A stretch of 64,000 bases of DNA from Asterias amurensis (Eukaryota; Echinodermata; Asteroidea; Forcipulatida; Asteriidae): positions 15,680,177-15,744,176 of the forward strand of contig NC_092659.1 in assembly GCF_032118995.1 (NCBI RefSeq), in the 5' to 3' direction. Below are positions 1 to 13,279 of this stretch, piece after piece (position 1 is the first letter of the stretch; each line of letters starts with the position of its first letter). The position numbers and the translations under genes were made by a program. The notes under the pieces are model-generated. The model was given only the letters and a program-made list of their open reading frames with translations, had not been told where the DNA came from and made no database searches.

Positions 1-21
1 TGGTTTTAAATGCCCTAATGT

Positions 22-665
22 TAGTGCTGGGCGAATAGTGAAATTTTGTTATTCGGATACCGCTGGCCAACTATCCAAAATAAACCGGATATTCGAATAT
101 TTTCTTCGCCGCTAGAGGGCGCTATTTAAAAAAAAAAAATAATAATAATTTTTTTGTTTTCCGCTAGAGGGCGCTGCTCGTTTGTGAATGAGATCTTATG
201 GGCGGATTGATATTTGTTTTAGACAGTGTCACTCGGTTCATTCATAAAAATGACCGGATCTAAGTTAAAGATGGCGATTTGCTTTTTCTTTTGATTGTGA
301 TTGACTCTACGTGAAGGAAAACTTTTGTAATCTTTGAACAAATTACGTCAGAAATGTCATTGTTTTAACTCTTCACGGAGGTGAGCTTAGTTAAATACTT
401 AATATATGCTGTTTTATGCTGTTTTAATAGAAGTTTCATAAGGATTCAGACAAAACATTCATATCAGTTGTCGCCCGACGTCCGCGGATATTCGGATATT
501 AAAGAATATCCGGTTACTCGGTTGTAATTACAGAATTATCCGGTTTGTAAATAGGTTTTCGCGCCCTATGCGGATATCCGGTTAAGAAAAAAAAGGCATT
601 CGCGGTTACAGATAGGAAAACCTATTCGCCATTAACCGGATATTCGAACAATTCGCCCAGGCCTA
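22..665. mobile_element. hAT-like non-autonomous DNA transposon
   Basis: Inverted ends match closely: TAGTGCTGGGCGAAT on the left and the reverse complement of TAGGCCTGGGCGAAT on the right. They are flanked by a near-perfect 8-bp direct repeat (CCTAATGT / CCTAAAGT), the usual hAT target duplication. The interior is rich in repeated CGGATATTC / GAATATCCG words, typical of hAT subterminal repeats. No transposase frame is visible. Confidence 0.6.
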
Positions 666-2210
666 CCTAAAGTGTAGTTGTGCAAGCATTATAAATGGTT
701 TTATCTTTATGTTTATAGTAAAATTAGTAACTATTATTATTGTCGTGGTATCGATTGAAATTTGCGCGTGATCAGTCTAACACACTAATGTAGCTGTTCG
801 CGGGGAGAACTCTGTTTGAAGCAATCACTAGCCTGAAACTTGATTCCTTTATGATGCATTAAGGCAAGCCTTGGTTCCAGCAGAAATGTTTTTGTTTTAA
901 AACCTTTAAAAGGAAGTCGCAAGTGTAATTTACAAATGTTGGCAGATGTCTTCCAAGTTCCAGTGGTGGTTGGGGAATCCCGAGTGTTGAGCAGGTTTTC
1001 TGGAACCGACCACAGTGGGTAGCTCCCGGTTTTGTGTTTGTAATTTTCCCAACAAAAAATACATGTAGCAAAATCAGCGTGGAACTTATACTGGCACGGC
1101 AAGTGTGTGATCATGGCACAATGAGCCTTGACTTGACAGCACAGCTAGCCTTGGTTAACTACGGTTTAGTATTTAAACTTGAAATAAAGTGTCAAAAGAA
1201 AGATGCTTGAAACTGCATTGTTCAAGCGGGAGGGAGTTTGTACTTGTATTTTAGTTTTCAAAAATGGCCACAATTCTTTTTACAATTTTAAAAACCAAGG
1301 TCCAAAGATCACGCTGTGCGAGGTTAGTAACTCATTTTTGACAAATGTAACCAGATTGGAAAGGTGAAAACATTTCCATATCCCACCACCACTTTTTTTT
1401 CAATATGAAAGAAATAAATTAGCATCTTTCTTAATCTTACTTAGTGAAATATTCTTTTTCTTTGGTAAAAAGTTGTAAAGGGCAGGATACGGAAATCTTT
1501 GCGTAGAAAGTAACAAAAACTGTGTATTGCCAAGACTGACCTGTGCACAGACAGTGTACTACTCAAAACTACGGATTTCCATCCCTGGTAATTCTTTAGG
1601 AGTTTAGTCTTAACTTGACTTAACTTAACCATGTTTTAACTTACATCCAATTTGAAACTGATAATCCCAATGACATAAAGTATAATGAATTACTTTATTG
1701 TTATGTTTTAATTTAACTTGCATTTATATTTGTTTTAAGTTTAACAACTATAAGTAAAGCTTTTTGTTTATGAAAATGACATGCACCAAATGAGTTTGTT
1801 AAATAAAATGTAAATTATGTTCCACTTCCAAATCCAAGTTCCAGTCAGTTCTCAGACAAATGGCATGAAAAAAGATGAATGGGCTTGATCATACTGATGA
1901 ATGAATGAATTTTACAGCGCTGCCGTCATGATGTCTCTGAGTCTGAATTGACTTTGAACATGTTGAAGTTAGATCCCATGGTGGTTGGGATTGGGTGGAG
2001 AAGCGAGGCCAGTCATGCGCCACACAGCCAGTGTTCATTCAGCCATGCAATGCAGGGAGGTAGCAAACCTGCACCAAAAAGACACTACTCAGCTAACTGA
2101 GTTGTGTATGTTTAATGGGGGTGGGAACCTTTTGTCGACTTCATGCCTTACCCGAATTGTGGTGTCAAAAGCAAACTAAAATCTAAAGGTATTCCCCCTT
2201 AAGTACTTAC
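666..2210. other. Intergenic or intronic, no recognised feature
   Basis: AT-rich sequence with only short random frames on both strands. It would be intron or downstream sequence of the minus-strand gene whose signal-peptide exon lies at 2211-2295. I could not identify a convincing next exon. Confidence 0.4.
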
Positions 2211-2295
2211 CAAGTGTCATAAGCAAGACAACGCATATTGGGATAAGTATCTTCATGTTGCCGAAAAGTGTGGAGTTCCTTTGTGCACAAAAATC
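2211..2295 (-). CDS. Signal-peptide exon of an unidentified secreted protein (partial gene)
   Basis: On the minus strand a good acceptor (CTTCATTTCAG) at 2296-2297 opens an exon. It holds about 39 nt of leader and then an ATG at 2256. The frame reads MKILIPICVVLLMTL before a consensus donor (G/GTAAGTAC) at 2210, ending in phase 1. A lysine followed by an unbroken hydrophobic run is a textbook signal-peptide core. The rest of the protein must lie at lower coordinates or outside the window. One possible continuation near 2070 (acceptor GGTGCAG) reads only about 18 codons to a stop and matches nothing I know. The call rests on splice signals plus hydrophobicity, so a chance match is possible. 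Confidence 0.45.
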
Positions 2296-3044
2296 CTGAA
2301 ATGAAGGTTTTAATCAGACTTAGCCCAGCTGAAGTTTTGCACAATAATTTCACACAATTTCAGTCAGAAATGTTGGATTACACGTGCATGGTATCCAGCA
2401 TTGGCCAACATTATGTGTAACGTTCCATTGAAACGGAGTCTGGTAACCAGCTATAGCTGGAACGAGCAGCCGTCATGTGATTCAAGGAAATGTATTCGAT
2501 ACAACTTACTCCCTCTGAATCTTGTATTTCACAACCTGTCTAATGGATTGATTTGGTTCTCTTCATGCATGCTTCTATGACTTCCTTCATCCCACTGCGA
2601 AAAATATTTATTTGATCATTTCACCATGGCGGTAGATATTAACTTTATGATTTTACGTTTATAATCAAACCATAAAGGGTGTATATGCAGCAATCGTCGG
2701 GTTTCAATCACCACATTTTTAACAGCAATGAACAAAACAGAGGGAGTACGTCCGACAGTTAACTTAACTTTAACAAAAATCCACAGAAACTTCTCGGTGT
2801 GTCACGCGCACGTACGATGTCGTCATCAATAAACTTCCCTCTCCCGACTTTTATGGAATAGGCAGGCCCTCATCCTGTACATGGACGACTTCACTCCTCC
2901 TAGCCTGCAGAAAACATGTCCTTTCTCTATGAAATATACCAAAGACATTCGAAGTTTTTGCATACTATTATTCGGAAAACAGGCTGTTAAGCCATTATTT
3001 GAACCACACTCCATTTCAATCGGATTATTCGCCGGGCTGGGGTG
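2296..3044. other. Non-coding spacer
   Basis: No repeat or gene recognised. It separates the minus-strand signal-peptide exon from the plus-strand WDR44 promoter region, so the two genes are probably divergent. Confidence 0.4.
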
Positions 3045-3242
3045 GGTGTCGCATGCACTATGTCCTATACTATTCGGAGGACATTATTGCATATGCAATA
3101 ACGTCCGCCGGACGGTTTTGCATAAGCAATCGGGTCCGCCCGGACGCTGCTGCATAATGCAATTGTGTCCACCCGGACACATTTGCATGTGCAGTTGTGT
3201 CCGCCACCGTGCAAAAAGTCCTTGCAGTAAATTAAACGCCCT
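3045..3242. repeat. Array of alternating GTCCGSCGGAC and TGCATATGCA dyads (copy 1)
   Basis: About five units of 30-35 bp alternate a GC-rich dyad (GTCCGCCGGAC, GTCCGCCCGGAC, GTCCACCCGGAC) with an octamer-like dyad (TTGCATATGCAA and variants). Both edges (GGTGTCGCATGCA on the left, TAAATTAANCGCCCT on the right) are shared with the copy at 60513-60716, so this is a dispersed element with internal tandem structure. It ends about 600 bp before the WDR44 start codon. The TTTGCAT words resemble POU/octamer sites; that reading is inference. Confidence 0.7.
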
Positions 3243-3330
3243 ATCCCTACGTAATATAATACGTAGGTTCATCAGTCAGTGCATGCACGCTCGCTGCCCT
3301 GGCGCGCTCACAGCAGTCATGCATCCTCCA

Positions 3331-3430
3331 TGGTCCACCGGACGGTTTTTTAATAGCCCCGGACACGATTGCATATGCAAAAGTGTTCGGAACGGACAGT
3401 ATTGCATGGCGGACACAATTGCATCTGACA
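3331..3430. repeat. Fragment of the same dyad array
   Basis: It again contains a GTCCACCGGACGG dyad, then CCCCGGACAC followed by GATTGCATATGCAAAAG, then GGCGGACACAATTGCAT. The order and spacing are as in 3045-3242 but with fewer units. Confidence 0.5.
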
Positions 3431-3845
3431 CGGGCCGTAGGTACAACCATGGAGGAATAGTAGAACACGCGGACATGTTGGCCACCATCGGGTAGTACCG
3501 TTTTGGTGATACCCCTCCAAAATAATAACGGTCTCCCTATATAGCGCCACCAACGGCATGAGTTTGAGCGAATTGACAGTCTAGTTCCCGTCCGAACGCT
3601 GTTGGTAATACGTTTGCAAACTATAATGGAACCAGACGTTCAATATACACCGTACACGTAAAGTATACAGTGAAAAAGTAAACATGATGAAAATAGTGCA
3701 ATCTTCTTCTACGATCTGTCACAGTGTCGGGTTCTTGTTCATACTTTCAGTTCTTTATTAGGATCTAACGTTTAAGAAGAGTTGTCTGTAAAAAGTATTA
3801 TTTGATTTCATGTGCTGGTAATTTAACACAAGGAAAGAGGCGGCC

Positions 3846-6800
3846 ATGTCGTCTGAAAGCGATTCAGATGAGTTTTATGACGCCGAGGATGAGGAGCTTG
3901 CAGCCGCAAGGGGATACGGCGCGAGTCCGCCCAGGTAAACTTTTTCAATCCGAGTTTCGTACAATGTGCCAGCTCGACCTTTACACTTGGGACGGGTGAT
4001 CATAAGTGTATTAGCCCACCTTGTTGTTAATCATAGTACAGTAGCCGTTAATTAGAGCTAGTTGCCGTCGGCAGGAGGGTTACGTTATCGCAACTAAGTT
4101 ACAGCCAATCTTTCATGCTTAACTCAGTTAAAACTAACATTTGAAAACAATCTGACTTTGTAATTGTTTGAATTGATTGATTTTTTTAGCCCCTGCAAAT
4201 AAATTGGCTAACCATGAAGAAAGAGTTAGTTCTGCTTCCATGGTCCAATCCACTCCAAATCCAAGAGTACAGGGGGAGAGGGGATAGGACAAATTTTGGG
4301 GGCGTGAGAGGCTACAATGTAGCTGTTGAGTCTTACTTATTTATAAGTCCCTGTTGAAAACTCAAGTCATTGGTTTAAAGCTGCTTTTTTGTAATCTGCT
4401 TTTTTGTAATTTTGTTCTTTCTCTCATTCGTCATTGTATATTTTTATTGCACTTACATGTATAGGCCATTTCCCATTAGGCCCTTTACTGTTTAGTTTAC
4501 AAATGTCTAAATAATTATTGTTATCATTATTAACCAACGGAACCTTCAGGCAAAATAAAAAAATAAGGAATTTTAGCTTAAATTATTAACTTCATTTTTG
4601 TTTTAGTGATAGATTTATAAGATTTGACTTACTCATTCAACCTTCACAGAAGAGCTGTCAAGGAGACTCAGAAGCCAGTAGCAATATCCGAGTTTGAGGA
4701 GGAGCTCCATCGCTTAGCAACAGAGAGACGCAATGCCGAGGAAAGGAGGAAGCAGGAAGAAGAAGCTCTCCAGAGAAAGATCGAGGAGATTGAAGCCAAG
4801 AAAGAAGAAGAAGAAGAAAAAGAAAGACAGGTGAAAACTAGACATAATGTGCACTGTTTAATAGTGCACTTATCGAAAAGAGAAGGTGTTCGCCCTGGTG
4901 TTCCTGGTTTGATATGCACCATATTGCGGCACAGCGCCTTGTCAACCACAGCTTTTAATATTTTTAAGCACATGTCTGTGCCTCAATTTGCAACTTTTAT
5001 GTAAGCAATAGAACCTTGGCCAATATAAAAATGCTTTGTGAAAGTCACCAGTCATGCTCATTTGCAATGGACTTTGTCAAATCTAAAACAGATAGCTAAA
5101 GTTTGTAATGTACACAAATTTTCATTTTCTGGACTCATTCCGACGCATATATTTTGAGAAACAACAAAAGTATGATTCAAGAAAATCAGTGTCACGTCCA
5201 AAATCGGAGTGGGCGGGGAGGAGAAACATGTTATTTGTTCTACTTGGCCTGAGAAACAACCTCTTCAAGATGACCATTTGGATTGTAATGTGCAAACTTT
5301 TTTACTCCATAGCGTATCTTGGAGGAACAGCGGAAGAAAGAGAAGCAACGAGAAGAAGAAGAAAGACGAAAACATGAGGAGGAAGAGCGGCAACTGGAAC
5401 AGCAGGTCAGAGTTCATGTCACTTTTGCTTCTGACAAGACCAACTTCTTAAAGAAATCTGTCTCCTGATTAAGCTGGTTGTACTTGTGTTCAGTATTGTT
5501 GACTCAAGTCATTGACTTGGACTTGAACCTGACTCAAGTTGCCAATCCATTGACTTGTGACTTGACTTGACTCAGGAGAAAATTACTTACGATGACTTTA
5601 CTTGAAGGAAAATTGACTTGAGAATTGACTTGAAAACATTTGATGTTTCGACAATGCAATTATTGTTTGAAGTAAATGTGGCATAATCAAGTCTTCGGCA
5701 ATGATTTTTCTGCTACTATTGCATTGTTTTTGAGTGCTCTTGTAATAAGGGAGAACGTTAAATCTGCACAGATACACAGACATGTGGGTGGATGAGCAAT
5801 GGATTGAATTTACTAACTAAACTTTAAACAGTTTTTTTTTATTGCATTTGTGGGAGTTGGCTTATTTCTGGTCATTGTGTGACTTGACTTGAGTTGCAAA
5901 AATGTAACGTACAAGTGTCTTGACTTGACTTTAGCAAAAAAGACTCAGTTACACCACTGCATGGGTTCAATGGACTAAGTACCGAAATAGGTTTTCATAA
6001 AATGGATTAAATTGTTCATTATCCCACACTCAGGAGGCCGAACAGCGGAGGATCGAGGCAGAAAAGCGACGCAAACGCTTAGAGCAGATGCGACTCCACG
6101 AAGACGGAGCCGCCAAAACCAAAACTCCATCTTCCGAAGACTCAGAGCCAAGCGCAGATTCCCAACAACCTTCTTGGGATCCAGCTGGAAGTAGCGAGCG
6201 ACAGCAAGAGGGCGCACCTACCGACGACGCCATTCGGGAGCCGGGATTGGCCAATAGAAACGTCCAACCAGATGTTATTGCCAGTATTAAGGAAAGACCC
6301 TCAGCATTAGTCCTTGGGATGGACAAACAGGACGATATTCCTCCTCCCGTAGCCCCGCCCCGCAAAAAGAAGAAGCCCAAGTCTTTTGAGACGCCAACGC
6401 CAGAGATAAAAGCCGTGATTAAAGAATTGGTAAGTACACACAAGGCCATACATTTAGATAATGCGTAATTTGTAATGTGAAGCACTTGTTAATCCACTCC
6501 CTGCCCCGCCCCGCAAAAAGGAAAAAAAACAAAGTCTTTTGAGACGCCAACACCAGGGATTAAAGCCATGATTAAAAAATTGTTAATTTTACACACAAGG
6601 CCAAAGATACATGTTGTGCGTAATCTGAAGTCACTTGACGTTGAATAACGACTTGATGTTGAATAACGCCTTGTTAATCCACTTCCTGGTTTTTCTTAAA
6701 TTTTATCTTAAAAAACTTTGTAGTTTTTCTTTAATGCAACAAACAATTAGATGAAAGAATAAAGCCTGATTCATACTTCCTGCGAATGTGAATGCGATAT

Positions 6801-9800
6801 GATTTTTGACAATGCAACAGTTGAAATGTCCTTAACTCCTGCTAAACATTCACTGCAAAAACATCTCTGTGTAGCCAAAAATTTGCTTCGCATTCACATT
6901 AACAGGACATATGCACTAGGCTTTAAACAGATTTTTACTTCCCCTGGGCCTAACCCTTTTGTTTTTGTTTAATTGTTTTCAGTCTGACACACCGGTAGGT
7001 GATGAGAAGACGACTGTTGGTCTTCCACCAGAGTCTGGAGACTCTGGGAGGCCGTTAAGCGGCCTGCTCACCCCCACTACGACCATCGAGTCCATTACCA
7101 AAGAGCTTGAACACTCCCTGGATCTTGCCAGTGCTACCAGTGATAACATAGTCCTACATATGGTAAGTAACTTATTTTTCCAAGGTTCAGGATCCTGCAA
7201 TGGATGGCCATTCTAACTGTTATTATAACACCCCTTACAAAATTCTGCCTTTTCATTGGTTTAGTGCACGTCACATGATGGTTGGTTGTGGTCGGTTAGC
7301 TTAGTGCGCTACATATTTGGCGGCACAGGCTGTATACTCGGGGGGCTGAGATGGTTTAAGGAATGAAATGGCCCAGTGATCAGGGTAATAATGTTGGAAG
7401 CGCTTTGAGACATGGTGTATAAAGCGCTATATAAAAACCTAATATTATTACTATTATTATTATACCCCTTGCTTTTTGCTGCGACTATTCATGTAGTTCC
7501 ACTTACTGCTTATGTTACCTTCAAGATACCTTTTCCTGTATGTTGTGTTGCCATTTACTTTAGCCTTCGTGAATGACTCTGCTAGGGTCGAATCATCAGG
7601 CCATTAACTAATTTTTGCAACTTTTACTTTTGTGACTGCTAAGATTTGACAACAAATATCTAATCATAAACCACAAGGGAAATTGACTGTTAAATTTTGA
7701 GCGGGATTTGAACCTATGACCTCGGGATTGACAGGTTAGCAAGAGCTATTTTGACAGAGTTTATGGAGAGACCGCCAGTATAGGGCTTGATGGCTCAGTT
7801 GGAAGAGTGCTGGCACAAAATCCTGAGGTCTTCGGTTCAAGTCACTAATCACAAGAAATATCTTCGACAATCCTGCAGGAAACACAAAGCATCAAAGGTG
7901 AATCTCGAGCCGAAGTCCTGGAGGCTTTGAAGAACCCGCCCCCTCCAAAGCCCCCAAGAGGTCAAAGCGGTTCCAGTGACGCCAAGAGCGGTAACGGGGG
8001 TAGTAAGAGTAAAGGAAATACACCAGACACGGACACGCTTGCTCAGTATTATGCCCTGATGAAAGGGCAGTCCACTAAGGGAGAGATGTTAACAGATGAA
8101 GTAAGTCAGAATTATAATTATTATTCATGGTTTATTAAATACACTCAATTTGGTTGCCATGGGCAAAATTACACCAAATTTACATTTTAACATACATTTT
8201 TTTATAATAGTTATAGACAGAGTAACAATGGGTTTGACATTAAAAAAGAAAAAAAAGAAAAAGGGGGTTGAAAATGGGCCATCAAATGCACACAGGTAGT
8301 CAGCTTAGTGGACTTACCTCAGAGCAGGGGGTTCAATTTAGGGAGTTGCTTTAAGACTCTGGACATGTTCTGGTAGTTACTTAAAATACATAGTTGGCAA
8401 AAAAATGTGTTAATGAGCAACGGAGAGCTGTTGATTGTATAACAAAATTGAGAAACGACTCCCTTTGAAGTAGTTTTTGAGAAATAGGTAATTTCTCACA
8501 AATGTTTCAATCCAAGGAATACATGAAGCCCTTGTCTGGCATCTGATTGCATTGTGCAACAAGGGTGCTTTTCTTTCATTATTTGTGTGCAACTTCGATG
8601 ACCAATTGAGCCCAAATTTTCACAGATTTGTTGGGATACACCAAGTGAGAGTACGTGTCCAGTGCCTTTAAGCCTAATAAATAATTAACCGATGAGCACA
8701 ACAAATTTATGCTTATCAGAAAAAAAGTTACCAGCCGAAATACCATTCCACATGTACCATCTGTTTATACTGGTATCCTGCTCATTTTTCTTAGAAGAAA
8801 ATGGTTAAGCAATATTTTGATTCGTAAGACCAGTACCAGTCGAATATACATGCCTAGATCCAATAGGGACTGTGAAGGGGCTAACCCTGTTTCAGCCCCA
8901 GGAGTAGATGGCAATGTGGCCCTGGTAACAGTTCACTTGGGTGATATCGGTTGAGTGTAGCCATCACCTTAAAGCCATTATACACTTTTGGTAAACAGTA
9001 TTGTCCAAGTCCCACACTTCGTGTATCACAACTTATATATAAAATAACAATCCTGTGGAAATTTAGGCTCAATCGGACATCGGAGTCGGGAGAAAATAAC
9101 GGGTAAACACACTCCTGTTTTCGCGCGTTTCGCCGTGTCATGACATGTGTTTATAACAAATCCGTAATTCTCGCTAACGAGAATTTATATTGTTTTACCG
9201 TTTTCTCAAAAAGTAAAGCATTTCATGGACTAATATTTCAAGAGAAGTCTTTCACCATTACCTTCTGTAAACCCTGTAAATTATTTGTAAATCTGTGAAC
9301 TTTTTTTTTTTTCCTGTACCGAAAGGGTCCAATGGCTTTAAGGTGGCTGTCGGTGGACTTGTGATGTTAGGCAACCTCTCATTAAAAAAAAGAAATTAAA
9401 AAAAATTACAATCTCTTTAGGCAGGTTAAGAATGGATTCATGATTTTATTCTCCAACTGCAGGAAGTACTGTCACAAGTTATTGTTAGAAATTTAGACAC
9501 GGGGGAGGCAATACCGCTGCTTCTAGCCGAGGAACAGTTACCGCAATGCATTAATCCACTAGCTCTACACATCATGAGAATCACCTCAGAATATCCAAGG
9601 TAGTATTATCATTCAATTCAATTCTGTTCCCCTTTACATGCGATAAAAATAATGATAATAATAAGACTTGCAATGCGCTCGTATCCACACTGCTTGGTGT
9701 TCAAGGCGCAGTAAAAACCCAAAACAAACAAAACAAACAAAACAAAGAAAAACAGACACAACAAAATTAATCCTTGAAAACCTGTGATATAAGATAAGTT

Positions 9801-12800
9801 TTGAGAAGATATTTGAATGTTGTGGTACAAAGACAAGAGAGTTCCAGATGCGTGACGCAGCTGAAGAAAAAGACCTGTCACCCCATGAGTGTTGAGTTTT
9901 GGGTTCAATGAGAAGAAGCATGGAACTTGATCGAAGATTTCTTAATGGAGTGTAAACTTGAAGAAGTTCAGAAATATAGTGGGGAGCCTTGCCATTTAGT
10001 GCTTTGTGGACAATGAGCATCAGCTTGAAGATGATTTGTTGAGAGATAGGGAGCCAGTGTAGTCGTTCAGAACGGGGGTGCAATCAAGCAAAATGAGTCG
10101 TTTGTCGAACGAGTTAATTAAAAAAAAATTGATACATTTGAAAAGAGCTTGATCTATGCTTGAATCCTGTTTAAATCCCATGTTGATACTGCCTTTGGTT
10201 CAAAAGTTGTGAAAGTAGAAAGACAAGAGATTGGAGTGAATTAAACTGAGATTAAAGGGGTTTAAAGTTATTAAGCCTTTAAATTGAAAAATTCTCCTTT
10301 TTTTGTTTTCTCTATCTGATAATTTGGAGTTTTTTTAGCTTGATCGCATCACAATTTTTCTCCCTGTATTTTTTTATGGAGCTAATGCTTTTTAGTCTTT
10401 CCTTTGCAGTAATTCCAGCCTTGACAAAGAAGGAGCAAGTGACGGAGAGAAAACAAAGTCGACTGCTGCTGGGGCCAAAAAGTCTAAATCTAAAAAGTAG
10501 GTAGATTTTGTATCCTGGGCCCATTTTCCCAAAGCCTGTGAGCAGATGTTTCAACACTGTCGGGGTTAAAATCATTAACACTGGACCACACAGGCTGACA
10601 GTTTTTGTGAGCAGACATGTGAGGTCATGCAACAATGCAAATCCATTCATGTAGCTTTCAATTCGACATGATGAAATCCACTCTTGCTAATGCACAATTG
10701 TCTCCTTTAGTTCCCACAAAAATGTTTATCAAGGCCTTTTCAGACTCACAAGATTTGTCTCAAGAAATGCCAGAGGTGATAAAATTTATGCCTTTTTTGT
10801 TGAAATTACATGCAAACATTTGCCAGGTTTAGAGCTTTGAGATCTGATCACGCAGTTGGCCAAAACACATACTGCTTTGTAGGCTGTTAAAGACAGTGGA
10901 CACTATTGGTAATTACTCAAAATAATTATTAGCATAAAACCTTTCTTGGTGACGAGTAATGGGGAGAGGTCGACGGTATAAAACATTGTTAGAAACGGCT
11001 CCCTCTGAAGTGCCATAGTTTTCGAGGAAGAAGTAATTTTCCACGAATTTGATTTCGAGACCTGAAGTTTAGAACTTGAGGTCTTGAAATCAACCATTTA
11101 AATGCACACAACTTCTTGTGACAAGGGTGTTTTTTTCTTTCATTATTATCTCGCAAGTTTGATGACCGATTGAGCTCAAATTTTCACAGGTTTGTTGTTT
11201 TATGCATATATGTTGAGATATACCAACTGTGAAGGCTAGTCTTTGACAATTACCAATAGTGTACACTGCCTTTAACACACAATTCTTTGCAGAAATTAGC
11301 TTTCTACAGGGAAAGTGTCTAAACCTGAACCAAATCAATCCTTAAGTTTATGTTCAGTAATTTTTACTTTGAGTGTACACTTTTCCCGCAACTTAATCTG
11401 GAATAGTTTTTGAGAAGGTGCCCAATACGCTACATTGTATGACTGGAGGAAAAGTAATGATTTTGATCCGATTCTGCCATTAGATTAAAGTTCAAGAAGA
11501 TCTTGTCTAAGATCAAGAATGCAGCGGACGAGGCGTTCAGACACGAGGAGCAAGAGTCGAGCGATGAAGAATCTCTGCCAGATTCAAGAACAATGAAGGT
11601 ACGAAACCCTGAAGTAAGCGCGGAGTTTCCTTTTTCCATAAGTGCCGATTCTTTGCTTACGGTAAGCAGAGCCATGAACTTGGGCCCTGTTCTCTTGGCC
11701 AGCTAATAATAATAATAATAATAATAAACTCTTTGCCAGCTAATAATAATAATATAAAACAGTATTTATATAGCGCAATATGAATTGGCATTCCTCAAAG
11801 CGCTTACAGCAAAATGAAAAGCACTACAAGAATAACAAAAACTTACAGGCCTAAATTCTCCTACAAGCTGTAGTTATTTAAACAAAAAACGTTTCAATTT
11901 TTTTTTGAGCAGATCAAGGCAGCCAACAGTAACAAAGGCCCATATGACTTTGATCAGTTGAGGCTAGCTCAGGACTTAGGGCGAGAACATGCTGGAGCTG
12001 TCTGGACCATGAAGTTCTCACCATGTGGACGACTACTGGTAAGTAATCCAGTGGTCGAGTGGATAAGAGCACCGAACTCAAGCTCTGATGCTTCTGTTCA
12101 GCAGAGAGTGGGTTCGAATCCCGGTTGTGACTCTTGTGTCCCTGAGCAAGACACTTAACTATAATTGCTCCTCTCCACCCAGGGATAAATGGGTACCTGT
12201 TAGGGCAGAGATGGTTCTTGTGATTGGTTTAGCCATGTAGCGCATATAATTGTCGCACAGGCTGTATACTCCCCAGGGAGCTGAGATGGTTTAAGGAGTG
12301 ATTTAAGGCCCAGTGACCAGGGGTAATAATGTCGGAAGCGCTTTGAGACACCCCGTGAAAAAGCGCTATATAAAAACCGTGTATTATTATTATTATTATT
12401 ACACTGGACAACTTGCAATAACAAGGTTGTTGGTTTGAATCCTGCCAAGCTAACTGCTGATTTCACAATGACTACAATAAGTATTGTCGTCTAGTTCCAA
12501 TTTTTAGACTGTAGGACTTGAAATCGAATATTACCAAGCTAACTGCTGAAGTCACATTGACTAGAATAAGTATTGTTGGATAATTCCAATGGTTAGACTG
12601 GTGGACTTTTGGCAGATTGAATATGTGTTCGGCTCGAGTACACTTCATGGTGATGGCAGTGTACAGCATGTTTAATACAACATTTCAACTGTTTTACTTT
12701 GCAGGCCACAGCCGGTCAGGACAGAATGCTGCGTGTCTGGGTTTTGAAAGATCATTACAAGTACTTTGATGATATGCGGCAACGATACAGTAACGAGTCA

Positions 12801-13248
12801 AGAGAACAGGTATGTACATATTGAGTAGGAAACTTCACCATAAATTGCTACTGTAGCGTGTCTAAGCCTTTTTTGGGGCATCAAGATGTAGCTAATGTGG
12901 TCCAACATTGGGGGATGCCAGCAGCGCAAAAGTTTTCTGATGTTTGGCGATGGGACTGAAAATAAAAGGGCTCTCGTGGGATTGGGACTAGAGTCAAGTC
13001 TAGATGTAGGTTGGAATCCTGGTCGTGACACTTGTGACCTTGAGCAAGACACTTCACTATAATTGCTTCTCTTCACCCATGGGAATAATCGGGTATATGT
13101 TAGGGTAAAGGTTGATAATGTGTATGAAAAAGCCTTCGGAGCACCACGGCAGCCCAGGAGCTGTTAGAAATATTACTGGAATGGTACTATCCCAATGACC
13201 ATGGCACTTTGTCTCCTTTTGAAAAGACGCGTTTTACATGTAAATACA

Positions 13249-13279
<31 letters not shown>

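Noticed and set aside
785-1114. 109-codon minus frame near the left edge
   Set aside because: No domain, no supporting splice site linking it to the signal-peptide exon, and an overlapping frame of similar length.
2881-3495. 204-codon plus-strand frame over the dyad array
   Set aside because: Cysteine and histidine content comes from the repeated GTCC/TGCAT units; competing frames overlap on both strands; no family match.
9618-9908. Second minus frame over the LINE fragment
   Set aside because: Shadow of the reverse transcriptase fragment at 9627-10085.
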